From assembly GCA_937925385.1 (NCBI GenBank), contig CALEWN010000097.1, forward strand, positions 1-12,366: a stretch of DNA of 12,366 nt, in the 5' to 3' direction. The DNA comes from an uncultured Senegalimassilia sp. (GTDB lineage: Bacteria; Actinomycetota; Coriobacteriia; Coriobacteriales; Eggerthellaceae). The notes under the pieces are model-generated. The model saw nothing but the letters and a program-made list of their open reading frames with translations. It made no database searches and had not been told where the DNA came from. This document shows positions 1 through 6,212 of the stretch, piece after piece. Made by a program: the position numbers and the translations under genes. Within the stretch, counting starts at the first letter, position 1; every line of letters begins with the position of its first letter.

Positions 1-962
1 ACCATGCAGATGACCACCGTGCACCAAAACGGGCCCGTCATGGCCACAAGCGCCTGGCGCGCGGGGTTCTTCGACTCGGCGGCGGCGCTGATGAGCGGGG
101 CCGTGCCCAGACCCGCCTCGTTGGAGAACAAACCGCGCGCACAGCCAAACTGCAGCGCCACGATGATGCCGCTGCCCACCGCGCCGCCGAAGGCCGCGCG
201 GGGCGTGAAGGCGCATTCGAAGATCAGCCTGAACGACTCGCCGATGAACGCCCAGTTGCAAACAAGGATATAGATGCAGCCCAAAATATACGCGCCGCCC
301 ATGATGGGCACGAGCTTCTCGCAGATGTTGGAGATGGTTCCCAAGCCGCCCATGATGATGAGCAGGGCGCTACCGCACACGATTGCGGCGACGATCCAGG
401 GCTCCACGCCGAAGTTCGCCTGCGCAACCGAGGTGATGGCGCTCGTCTGCACGGCAGACCCGCCGCCGAAGATGGTGAAGCACGCCATGACGGCGAACCA
501 GATGGCCATGAACTTCGCCCACCACGGCACGGTACCGTCGGGGCGCTTGTAGCGCTGCTCCCACACGTGCATGGCGCCGCCCATCATGTGACCCTGGCGG
601 TCCTTCACGCGGTACTTCATGGCCGCATAGACCTCGGTGTACTTCGTGGCCATGCCCAAGATGCCGGTAAGCCACATCCACAGCACCGCGCCCGGTCCGC
701 CGGAGAGCACCGCCGTGGCAACGCCGACGATGGAGCCCGTTCCCAGCGTGGAGGCAAGCGAGGTTGCCATAGCGCCGAAGTTGCTGACGTCACCCTGGGC
801 GCCGTTGTCCTTCGTGACGGACAGTTTGAGAGCCAAGGGCAGTTTGCGCTGGATGCCCTTGGTGCGGATGGTGGTGTAGATGTGGCAGCCCAGCATCAAG
901 ATGATCATAGGCGGCCCCCAAACGGCGGCGTCTATGCTGTCGAGCACTTCGATGTAATCCAT
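1..962 (-). CDS. AGCS-family sodium:alanine/glycine symporter, 3' end outside window
   Basis: Inner-membrane secondary transporter that takes up alanine, glycine or a related amino acid with sodium. The 320 residues present start with the family's normal N-terminus, including the VWGPPMIILMLG membrane segment. Family landmarks follow: TLGTGSIVGVATAV (about 72-85), GGPGAVLWMWLTGILGMATKY (88-108) with KYRVKDRQGHMMGGAMHVWE after it, EKLVPIMGGAYILG (215-228), and ARGLFSNEAGLGTAP (275-289). Members are usually 440-500 residues, so roughly the last third lies beyond the left edge. The ATG is preceded by GAGG (969-972) at normal spacing. It is transcribed away from the riboflavin operon. Two positions look unusual: GTGSI where GTGNI is usual, and FWCT (312-315) where an Asp normally precedes the Thr. 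Family assignment is very secure; the exact substrate is not. Confidence 0.95.
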   Translation of the reverse strand, partial: MDYIEVLDSIDAAVWGPPMIILMLGCHIYTTIRTKGIQRKLPLALKLSVTKDNGAQGDVSNFGAMATSLASTLGTGSIVGVATAVLSGGPGAVLWMWLTGILGMATKYTEVYAAMKYRVKDRQGHMMGGAMHVWEQRYKRPDGTVPWWAKFMAIWFAVMACFTIFGGGSAVQTSAITSVAQANFGVEPWIVAAIVCGSALLIIMGGLGTISNICEKLVPIMGGAYILGCIYILVCNWAFIGESFRLIFECAFTPRAAFGGAVGSGIIVALQFGCARGLFSNEAGLGTAPLISAAAESKNPARQALVAMTGPFWCTVVICM

Positions 963-1014
963 GCAAAACCTCGTAGCCTAAAACGATGGGTCCCTTTAGG
1001 GACGCGAACGGCTT

Positions 1015-1020
1015 ATTATA
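1015..1020 (-). promoter_or_regulatory. Candidate -10 box for the AGCS symporter gene
   Basis: Read on the minus strand this is a perfect TATAAT, 53 bp upstream of the symporter ATG. No convincing -35 hexamer lies 16-19 bp upstream, so the call rests on the -10 alone. The predicted leader holds a small hairpin (GTCCC/GGGAC, 990-1003). Confidence 0.4.
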
Positions 1021-1171
1021 GAGCCGCCGAAGACGCGGACCGCTAAAGTCTCGGCGAAAAAGCGTATTGTGCAGCGCTTCGGTGGGAAAGCAAGCCTTCC
1101 GGCGCCGATTTCCCATAACCGTTCGCAATACATAGCACCCAAAACGCGGAAAACATCCATAGCCCAAACGG

Positions 1172-1200
1172 TTGCGAAGCTGTGGCGACGCAGCTACACT
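1172..1200 (+). promoter_or_regulatory. Promoter of the riboflavin-uptake operon
   Basis: A -35 box TTGCGA (1172-1177) and a -10 box TACACT (1195-1200) are separated by exactly 17 bp, matching a housekeeping-sigma promoter. The expected start near 1206-1208 lies just before the 5' strand of riboswitch helix P1 at 1212, so the aptamer would be the first thing transcribed. Confidence 0.7.
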
Positions 1201-1211
1201 AGGTGCCATTG

Positions 1212-1396
1212 AATTCTGTTTCAGGGCGAGGTGGAAATCCTCACTGGCGGTAACCGGATACGCGTGGCAGCAAGCCGCAGCCAAGCCGGAAGTCCGCGAC
1301 CCTGTGCGTTAAGCGGCGGTAAGCCGCATGCACGCAAGGCTGACCTGGTGAGACTCCAGGACCAACGGTCAAAGTCCGGATGGAAGAGGCAGAGTT
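1212..1396 (+). promoter_or_regulatory. FMN riboswitch (RFN element) aptamer
   Basis: Conserved RFN blocks appear in order. P1 is formed by 1212-1222 with 1386-1396 (11 pairs, some G-U). The P2 hairpin is GAGG-TGGAAAT-CCTC, followed by ACTGGCGGTAA. AGTCCGCGACC comes next, then a variable stem around GCGGCGGTAAGCCGC. The CCTGG-TGAGACT-CCAGG hairpin follows, then ACGGTCAAAGTCCGGATGG. In the family, FMN binding stabilises this fold and represses the downstream gene. Here that gene is a riboflavin transporter, which fits exactly. The terminator at 1451-1493 makes transcriptional attenuation the likely mode. Confidence 0.96.
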
Positions 1397-1450
1397 CGCG
1401 AAACGCACCGCACGGCACAGCATTGCCGGACGGGAAGCTGTTGAGCGAAT

Positions 1451-1493
1451 ACAAGCCCGTATGGAAGGAATTCATACGGGCTTGTCTCTTTTT
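1451..1493 (+). terminator. Riboswitch-controlled intrinsic terminator
   Basis: A perfect 13-bp stem (1451-1463 with 1473-1485) with a 9-nt loop is followed by CTCTTTTT. ACGGG at 1430-1434 can pair with CCCGT at 1456-1460 inside the left arm, a plausible antiterminator for the FMN-free state. The terminator shape is seen directly; the switching model is inferred. Confidence 0.93.
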
Positions 1494-1551
1494 CGCGAAG
1501 CTTGAGAGCAAAACCCGTGGGAAGAAGGCTTCGCGGGAAGAAGGTTCAACC

Positions 1552-2142
1552 ATGTCTCAGGCAACCGCCGCAAACGCAACCATCAAGAACACGAACCGCT
1601 GGTCGACGCGCCAGCTGGTCACCATGGCCCTTATGTGCGCCATCGCCGCGCTGCTGTCGTTCGTGCAGATCCCCATCCTGCCCGCAGCGCCGTTTCTGAC
1701 CTACGATCCCTCGCTCATGCCCGCCATGGTGTGCGGCTTCGCCTTCGGCCCGGGCGCCGGCTTCGCCGTGGGCGCCGTCGCCGCCATCATCCACAGCCTG
1801 ATGCTCGGCGAATGGGTGGGCGGCCTCATGAACATCTGCGCCACGCTGTTCTTCGTGGTGCCCGCCGCCGCCATCTACGCCCATAAGCACACGTTCGCCG
1901 GCGCCATCATCGGCCTACTGGTCGGCTGCGTGGTGGCCACCATCGGCGCCGTCGTCACGAACCTGACGATCGGCGTGTGGTTCTGGTACGGCAGCGCCGA
2001 TGTCATCATGCCGCTCATCCTGCCCGCAGTTCTCCCGTTCAACCTGATCAAGACCGTGCTGAACAGCGCGCTGACCCTGCTGGTGTACAAGGCCGTCTCC
2101 AACCTGATCACCCCGAAGAAGAACCAGGTCAAGGGTCGCTAA
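1552..2142 (+). CDS. ribU: Riboflavin ECF transporter, substrate-binding subunit RibU
   Basis: Integral membrane S-component that binds riboflavin and docks on the EcfA1-EcfA2-EcfT energising module encoded just downstream. The protein has 196 residues, the usual length, with about six hydrophobic segments. Visible RibU features are helix 1 with its AxxxA-type face (TMALMCAIAALLSF, 24-37), the loop IPILPAAPFLTYDPSLMP (40-57), the MNICA motif (93-97), and FNLIKTVLNSALTLLVYK (163-180) near the C-terminus. The open frame extends back to 1231, but that stretch is the riboswitch. The ATG at 1552 has GAAGAAGG (1537-1544) at 7 bp and begins a normal short cytoplasmic N-terminus. The FMN riboswitch upstream independently supports a riboflavin substrate. 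Confidence 0.95.
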   Translation: MSQATAANATIKNTNRWSTRQLVTMALMCAIAALLSFVQIPILPAAPFLTYDPSLMPAMVCGFAFGPGAGFAVGAVAAIIHSLMLGEWVGGLMNICATLFFVVPAAAIYAHKHTFAGAIIGLLVGCVVATIGAVVTNLTIGVWFWYGSADVIMPLILPAVLPFNLIKTVLNSALTLLVYKAVSNLITPKKNQVKGR

Positions 2143-2424
2143 ACACCCGTGTTCCCAACCGTGCCGCCCCAGCGCGGCACGGTCCTGCCGGCAAGCAGGA
2201 TCATCCCGCTTGCCGGCAGGACCGTATGACGGGAGATGCGGGATCGACGCGGTGCCCGCTTTTCGCAAGAAAGAGCGCCCGCAAGCCGGGCGAAGGGCTG
2301 CAGCCCGGATAAACAACGCCGGTCAACAAGGGCTTCCCGCTTGAGGCTCGCCCCATCGCCCCGGTTCGCACCCCGCAAAACGCAACGCAATTCGCCGGTT
2401 CACGAAAGGATCGCAAAGCGAATC
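2143..2424 (+). other. Structured non-coding spacer between ribU and ecfA1A2
   Basis: This 282-bp GC-rich spacer shows no protein family signal, although it is open in the ecfA frame from 2236. It holds an overlapping pair of strong hairpins (2158-2225), a weaker stem GCGGG/CCCGC followed by TTTT, a CGCCCG-CAAGC-CGGGCG hairpin (2276-2292) and a 12-nt palindrome GGGCTGCAGCCC (2295-2306). No clear promoter is visible. It may tune how much transcription or translation passes from ribU to the shared transporter module, or it may be an RNA-processing site. Confidence 0.6.
2158..2225 (+). repeat. Overlapping intercistronic hairpins
   Basis: Hairpin A pairs 2158-2167 with 2174-2183 (10 bp, 6-nt loop). 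Hairpin B pairs 2179-2196 with 2208-2225 (18 perfect bp, 11-nt loop). They share bases 2179-2183, so both cannot form completely at once. Each arm of B contains the self-complementary TGCCGGCA. There is no T-run after B, so it is not a textbook intrinsic terminator. Confidence 0.75.
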
Positions 2425-4248
2425 ATGATAGATGTTCGAAACGTCCGCTTCACCTACGACGGCGCAAGCTTCGCCCTTGACGGAGTGAGCCTGCACGTGC
2501 GCAAGGGCGAGTTCCTGTGCATCCTAGGCGGCAACGGCAGCGGTAAATCGACGCTTGCCAAGCACCTGAACGCCCTGCTCATCCCCGATGAGGGTACCGT
2601 GAAGGTGCAGGATATGGCCACCGCGGACGCCGACTGCACATACCGCATACGCGAGACGGTGGGCATGGTGTTCCAAAATCCCGACGACCAGCTGGTAGCC
2701 TCACTCGTGGAAGACGATGTGGCCTTCGGCCCCGAGAATCTGGGCATCCCCACCGATGAGCTGCGCGAACGCGTGACGCAGGCGCTTGAGGACGTAGGGC
2801 TTTCGGGCTTCGAGCGCCATGAGACCCACGCCCTGTCCGGCGGGCAGAAGCAGCGCGTGGCCATCGCCGGCGTGCTTGCCATGAACCCTGCGGTGCTCGT
2901 GCTCGACGAGGCTTCGGCCATGCTCGACCCCCGCGGCCGAGCAGGCCTTATGCGCGTGTGCCATGAGCTGCACGAGCGCGGGATGACCATCGTGATGATC
3001 ACGCATTATATGGAAGAGGCGGCGCAGACCGACCGCGTGGTGGTCATGGAGCACGGTCACGTGGCGCTCGAAGGCACGCCCGATGAGGTGCTCGTTCAGG
3101 CGCGTGAGTTGGCGCACCTGAACCTCGACGTGCCGTTCGCAGCCCGTTTGTCGCTAGATCTGCGCGATGCGGGCATGGCCGTACAGCCCACCGTGGATGC
3201 CGGGAAGCTGGCGCGCGAGGTCCTGGCGCTTGGCGAAACCACCGGCGTATGCGCTGCCGCCGTCACGAACGCAGGGGCGCCCGACGCGGCGGACGCCGAC
3301 GTCGACTTCCCCACCTGCGAGGGCGACGTCAACGCCCCGGCGCTCATCGAGTTCCACGACGTCAGCTTCACCTACGATGCCGCAGAAGCCAAGCGACAGC
3401 GCAAGCGCAAGCAGGCGCCCGCTGCCCGCCAGGCGAAATGGGGCAACAGCCCCGACAGCCTGTGGGCGGTGCGCGACGTCTCGCTTCAGGTGCGCCGCGG
3501 CGAGTTCCTCGGCGTGGCCGGGCATACCGGCAGCGGCAAATCGACGCTCATCCAGCACATGAACGGCATCCTGAAACCCACCTCGGGACGCGTGCTCATC
3601 GACGGCACCGACATCGCCTCGAAGGGCGCCGAGTCGAAGGTGCGCGGCTCGATCGGCGTGGTGTTCCAGTATCCCGAGCACCAGCTGTTCGCCGAAACCG
3701 TGTACAAGGACGTGGCATTCGGCCCGCGCAACCTGGGGCTTTCGGGCGATGAGGTGGATGCGCTCGTACGCAGCTCGCTCGAGCGCGTGGGGCTTTCCTT
3801 CGACGAGCTGGCCGAGAAGAGCCCGTTCGAGCTTTCGGGCGGCCAGCAGCGCCGCGTGGCGTTCGCCGGCGTGCTTGCCATGGACCCGCAGGTGCTCGTG
3901 CTCGACGAGCCGGCGGCGGGCCTCGACCCCGCCAGCAAGCGTTCCTTCATGCAGATGATCTCCCACCTGCATGATCAGGGCCTCACCGTGGTCATGGTGT
4001 CGCACTGCATGGACGACCTTGCCGCCATGTGCGACCGCGTGGCCGTCATGAACGAAGGGCGACTGCTGGGCGTCGGCGCTCCCGAGCGCCTGTTCCTACA
4101 CGCACGCAAGCTCAAGGAAGTGGGCCTGGGAACCACCGAGGCGCAGGCGTTCGCAGAAGCGCTTCGCACAGGCGGATGGCCCCTTGAGCAGGGCAAGCTG
4201 TATACGGAGAAGAAACGGCGCCACCTCCCCTTCCCCGGCCGACTCTGA
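2425..4248 (+). CDS. ECF transporter ATPase, EcfA1-EcfA2 fusion
   Basis: Provides both ATPase subunits of the energy-coupling factor module in one 607-residue chain; most relatives use two genes of about 280 residues each. Domain 1 (about 1-235) has Walker A GGNGSGKST (35-43), Q-loop FQNP (83-86), LSGGQ (137-141), Walker B VLVLDE (157-162) and switch H194; its DEASAMLDP is typical of EcfA1. Domain 2 (about 305-600) has GHTGSGKST (366-374), FQYP (414-417), LSGGQ (470-474), VLVLDEPAAGLDP (490-502) and H527, typical of EcfA2. A linker of about 70 residues joins them, and a basic insert (323-331) interrupts the start of domain 2. The frame is open from 2236, but ATG 2425 begins the standard MIDVRNVRFTYDG sequence; GAAAGGA at 2404-2410 is a somewhat distant ribosome site. 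All catalytic motifs are intact. ecfT follows after 15 bp. Confidence 0.95.
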   Translation: MIDVRNVRFTYDGASFALDGVSLHVRKGEFLCILGGNGSGKSTLAKHLNALLIPDEGTVKVQDMATADADCTYRIRETVGMVFQNPDDQLVASLVEDDVAFGPENLGIPTDELRERVTQALEDVGLSGFERHETHALSGGQKQRVAIAGVLAMNPAVLVLDEASAMLDPRGRAGLMRVCHELHERGMTIVMITHYMEEAAQTDRVVVMEHGHVALEGTPDEVLVQARELAHLNLDVPFAARLSLDLRDAGMAVQPTVDAGKLAREVLALGETTGVCAAAVTNAGAPDAADADVDFPTCEGDVNAPALIEFHDVSFTYDAAEAKRQRKRKQAPAARQAKWGNSPDSLWAVRDVSLQVRRGEFLGVAGHTGSGKSTLIQHMNGILKPTSGRVLIDGTDIASKGAESKVRGSIGVVFQYPEHQLFAETVYKDVAFGPRNLGLSGDEVDALVRSSLERVGLSFDELAEKSPFELSGGQQRRVAFAGVLAMDPQVLVLDEPAAGLDPASKRSFMQMISHLHDQGLTVVMVSHCMDDLAAMCDRVAVMNEGRLLGVGAPERLFLHARKLKEVGLGTTEAQAFAEALRTGGWPLEQGKLYTEKKRRHLPFPGRL

Positions 4249-4263
4249 AGGCCAGGTGGTCGA

Positions 4264-5064
4264 ATGAACCCGGGCTTTTCCTTCGGCAGCTACGTTTCCG
4301 GCACCAGCTGCGTGCATCGGCTCGACCCGCGCACGAAGCTCATAGCAGGCTGCGTGTTCATCGTGGTGCTGCTGTGCGCGAAAACCGCGGCGGCCCTGGT
4401 GATATGCGCAGCGTTCACGGCGCTTTGCTATGCGCTGGCGCAGATCCCGCCGAGCAAGGCGGCGCGGTCGTTAGCACCGCTTATGGCCATCGTGGTCATC
4501 GTGGCGGTGCTGAACCTGTTCGTCACGCAAGGCGGCCAGGTGCTCGTGGACTGGGGCATCCTGCGCATCAGCGAAGCGGGCGTGCAAACCTGCCTGTTCA
4601 TGGGCGCGCGCCTGACCATCATGATGCTGGGAATGAGCCTGATCACCCTGACCACCATGACCATCGACCTGACCGAGGCGTTCGAGTGGGTGCTTAAGCC
4701 CTTCGCCCGCTTCGGCGTGCCCGCCCACGAGCTGGGCATGATCATGGGCATCGCGCTGCGCTTCATGCCGCAGTTCGCTAACGAGCTTGCCGTGGTCTAC
4801 CACGCTCAGGTCAGCCGCGGCGCCCGTCTGTCGAACAGCCCCGCGCGCGGTGTGCGCATGCTCACTTCGCTCATGGTGCCCTTGTTCACCAGCGTGTTCC
4901 GTCACGCCGAAACGCTTTCGGCGGCCATGGACGCACGGTGCTACCACGGAGGCGAAGGGCGCACGCACCTGCATCCGCTTCGCTTCGCCCCGCGCGACGG
5001 CGCTGCCGCCGCCTTCATGGCCGTTTTGGCCGGCTGCGTCGCAGCCATCGGCTACTTGCTATAA
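4264..5064 (+). CDS. ecfT: ECF transporter transmembrane subunit EcfT
   Basis: Membrane scaffold that links the two ATPase domains to the S-component and transmits movement for vitamin import. The 266-residue length is normal. It starts with a typical GSYVSGTSCVHRLDPRTKLIA segment, followed by hydrophobic helices. The two conserved cytoplasmic arginine motifs that contact the ATPases are present: AQVSRGAR (181-188) and AMDARCYHGGEGRT (221-234). AGGTGG (4254-4259) precedes the ATG by 4 bp, and the gene lies 15 bp after the ATPase fusion, so the two are certainly co-transcribed. As a group II module it may also serve S-components for other vitamins encoded elsewhere. Confidence 0.95.
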   Translation: MNPGFSFGSYVSGTSCVHRLDPRTKLIAGCVFIVVLLCAKTAAALVICAAFTALCYALAQIPPSKAARSLAPLMAIVVIVAVLNLFVTQGGQVLVDWGILRISEAGVQTCLFMGARLTIMMLGMSLITLTTMTIDLTEAFEWVLKPFARFGVPAHELGMIMGIALRFMPQFANELAVVYHAQVSRGARLSNSPARGVRMLTSLMVPLFTSVFRHAETLSAAMDARCYHGGEGRTHLHPLRFAPRDGAAAAFMAVLAGCVAAIGYLL

Positions 5065-5093
5065 CCGACCGGTTCCAAGACTAGGAGGATCAC

Positions 5094-5504
5094 ATGACCG
5101 GCAACGAGACCATCCTGCAGTATCTGACGAACGTCCCCGCGTGGTACCTGGCCACCAGCGTGAACGACCAGCCCCATGTGCGCCCGTTCAGCTTCGCCGC
5201 CGAGCAGGACGGCAAAATCTGGTTCGTCACCGCCACCACCAAGGACGTGTGGGAGGAGTTGCAGCAGAACCAGAAGTTCGAGGCATCCAGCTGGTGGCCC
5301 GGCCATGGCTGGCTGATCCTTCGCGGCAAGGCCGGCCTTGAGGACAAGGCGAACGCCGACATGCGTTACGCCGGCTACGCGCACCTGTGCAGCCTGGGCG
5401 AGAGCTACGACGGCCCCGATGACCCCACGCTGGTGTTCTTCAGCGTCGAGGAGCCCGAGGCGTGGATCTGCAACCACGAGGAGTGGAAGCCGATCGAGCT
5501 TTAG
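5094..5504 (+). CDS. Pyridoxamine 5'-phosphate oxidase-family (PPOX-fold) flavin-binding protein
   Basis: A small soluble protein of 136 residues with a split-barrel flavin-binding fold. The family pattern is visible: a first strand AWYLATSVNDQPHVRPFSF (16-34), KIWFVTATTKDVWEELQQN (41-59), and GWLILRGKAGLEDK (72-85). Such proteins bind FMN, or sometimes F420 or heme, and act as reductases or oxidases on mostly unknown substrates; no specific reaction can be named. It has a strong AGGAGG (5083-5088) 5 bp before the ATG and starts 29 bp after ecfT with no terminator between, so it probably belongs to the FMN-riboswitch operon. That placement supports a flavin cofactor. Confidence 0.85.
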   Translation: MTGNETILQYLTNVPAWYLATSVNDQPHVRPFSFAAEQDGKIWFVTATTKDVWEELQQNQKFEASSWWPGHGWLILRGKAGLEDKANADMRYAGYAHLCSLGESYDGPDDPTLVFFSVEEPEAWICNHEEWKPIEL

Positions 5505-5561
5505 GGACGCCGCAAACCCGGCGTAGTCGCGGCGGAAAGCGGTTTTGCGAAGCCGCAAATC

Positions 5562-5575
5562 TACCGCATGCGGTA
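5562..5575. repeat. 14-bp perfect palindrome
   Basis: TACCGCATGCGGTA reads the same on both strands and lies between the PPOX gene and the terminator. It could be a protein-binding site or chance; nothing nearby assigns a role. Confidence 0.4.
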
Positions 5576-5585
5576 CCTGCATATA

Positions 5586-5632
5586 ACGCAAAAGGAAGGG
5601 CACGGCTGCGAGCCGTGCCCTTCCTTTTGCGT
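5586..5632. terminator. Bidirectional intrinsic terminator
   Basis: A perfect 22-bp inverted repeat (5586-5607 with 5611-5632) has a GCG loop. The GC-rich core GGGCACGGCT/AGCCGTGCCC is flanked by AAAAGGAA on the left and TTCCTTTT on the right, so it gives a U-rich tail in either direction. It sits between two convergent genes and should end both. Confidence 0.92.
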
Positions 5633-5658
5633 AGTACCGTTCAACGAATCGATAGCGC

Positions 5659-5979
5659 CTACTCGAAGTCGTACAGCCCCTTGGCGGCCTGCTTGAAGTC
5701 CTCGTAGACCTCCTGGGCGATAGCCTGGTCCTCGACCAACTCGAACGCGGCGGGCTGGCCATCCTCGTCAAGCTCGGTCACCTCGAGCGGGATGATCTCG
5801 CCCGAACTACATGCCGGGCTATCCTCGGTGACCGGGAAGAAGAAGCCGTAGCGGCGGCCCTCGTGCAGGATCAAGCCAAGGAACTCGAGGTCGATCTGGT
5901 CGCCCTTCTCATCCTGGAACGTAAGGGTGATGCCTTCCTCGGTGGGCGGGCAGAAATTCGGGGCACTTCCTTCGCGCAT
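5659..5979 (-). CDS. DUF1292 domain-containing protein
   Basis: A small acidic cytoplasmic protein of 106 residues. The family pattern is visible: ITLTFQDEKGDQIDLEFLGLILHEGRRYGFFFPV (17-50), then IIPLEVTELDEDGQPAAFELVEDQAIAQEVYEDFKQAA (62-99). The function of the family is unknown. AAGGAG (minus strand, 5985-5990) lies 5 bp before the ATG. It is a single-gene unit: the downstream side meets the terminator at 5586-5632, and secDF upstream has its own terminator. The N-terminal 15 residues are less typical. Confidence 0.85.
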   Translation of the reverse strand: MREGSAPNFCPPTEEGITLTFQDEKGDQIDLEFLGLILHEGRRYGFFFPVTEDSPACSSGEIIPLEVTELDEDGQPAAFELVEDQAIAQEVYEDFKQAAKGLYDFE

Positions 5980-6042
5980 GGCAACTCCTTATAACATGGC
6001 CGACAACGCTTGCGGCCGATTCCTCCATAGCCTGCGTGCGTG

Positions 6043-6084
6043 GATTCACGCGGGTTCCCAGCGTATCACAATTTTTTTTTTTTT
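6043..6084 (-). promoter_or_regulatory. Possible promoter with A-tract UP element for the DUF1292 gene
   Basis: On the minus strand a 13-A tract (6072-6084) lies directly upstream of a -35-like TTGTGA (6066-6071), the normal position of an UP element. The -10 candidate 17 bp downstream (TGAATC, 6043-6048) is poor, so the call is tentative. The 13-base run is striking in such GC-rich DNA. Confidence 0.3.
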
Positions 6085-6159
6085 GTTAGGGGTACCACGT
6101 TTATCTACAGGACGGCTATTGGGCGGTAGAACGAAGCGACGGCGCGCGGCCCAAGCGAC

Positions 6160-6189
6160 AAAACGGGCCGCCCGTTTCCGAGCGGCCCG
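6160..6189 (-). terminator. Intrinsic terminator of secDF
   Basis: Read on the minus strand, CGGGCCGC (6182-6189) pairs with GCGGCCCG (6164-6171) around a 10-nt loop and is followed by TTTTG. It lies 24 bp past the secDF stop codon. Confidence 0.85.
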
Positions 6190-6212
6190 AATCAACTAGC
6201 TAACGTCAAACC

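Larger units (their letters stand above)
963..1551. other. Divergent intergenic region, regulatory
   Basis: This 589-bp stretch separates the leftward symporter from the rightward ribU and has no convincing protein gene. It holds the candidate symporter -10 box (1015-1020), the ribU promoter (1172-1200), the FMN aptamer (about 1212-1396), the terminator (1451-1493) and the ribU Shine-Dalgarno sequence (1537-1544). Between 1021 and 1170 I see only weak inverted repeats (TGGGAAA at 1083-1089 with TTTCCCA at 1109-1115; AACCGTT at 1117-1123 with AACGGTT at 1167-1173), with no assigned role. Confidence 0.85.

Noticed and set aside
567..1046. Rightward open frame over the symporter gene
   Set aside because: It is antisense to a clearly recognised AGCS coding frame and has no family resemblance.
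1083..1173. Inverted repeats upstream of the ribU promoter (TGGGAAA/TTTCCCA and AACCGTT/AACGGTT)
   Set aside because: Arms of seven bases with wide gaps are expected by chance, and no regulator gene is nearby.
1231..1551. Upstream in-frame extension of ribU
   Set aside because: It lies in the FMN aptamer and terminator, which are non-coding; the ATG at 1552 has a ribosome site.
2236..2424. Upstream in-frame extension of the EcfA1A2 gene
   Set aside because: The 63 extra residues are Arg-rich and unlike any EcfA N-terminus; MIDVRNVRFTYDG from 2425 is the family start.
6037..6084. Hairpin GCGTG/CACGC plus T-run as a rightward terminator
   Set aside because: The T-run starts about 20 bp after the hairpin, too far for intrinsic termination, and no rightward gene precedes it.
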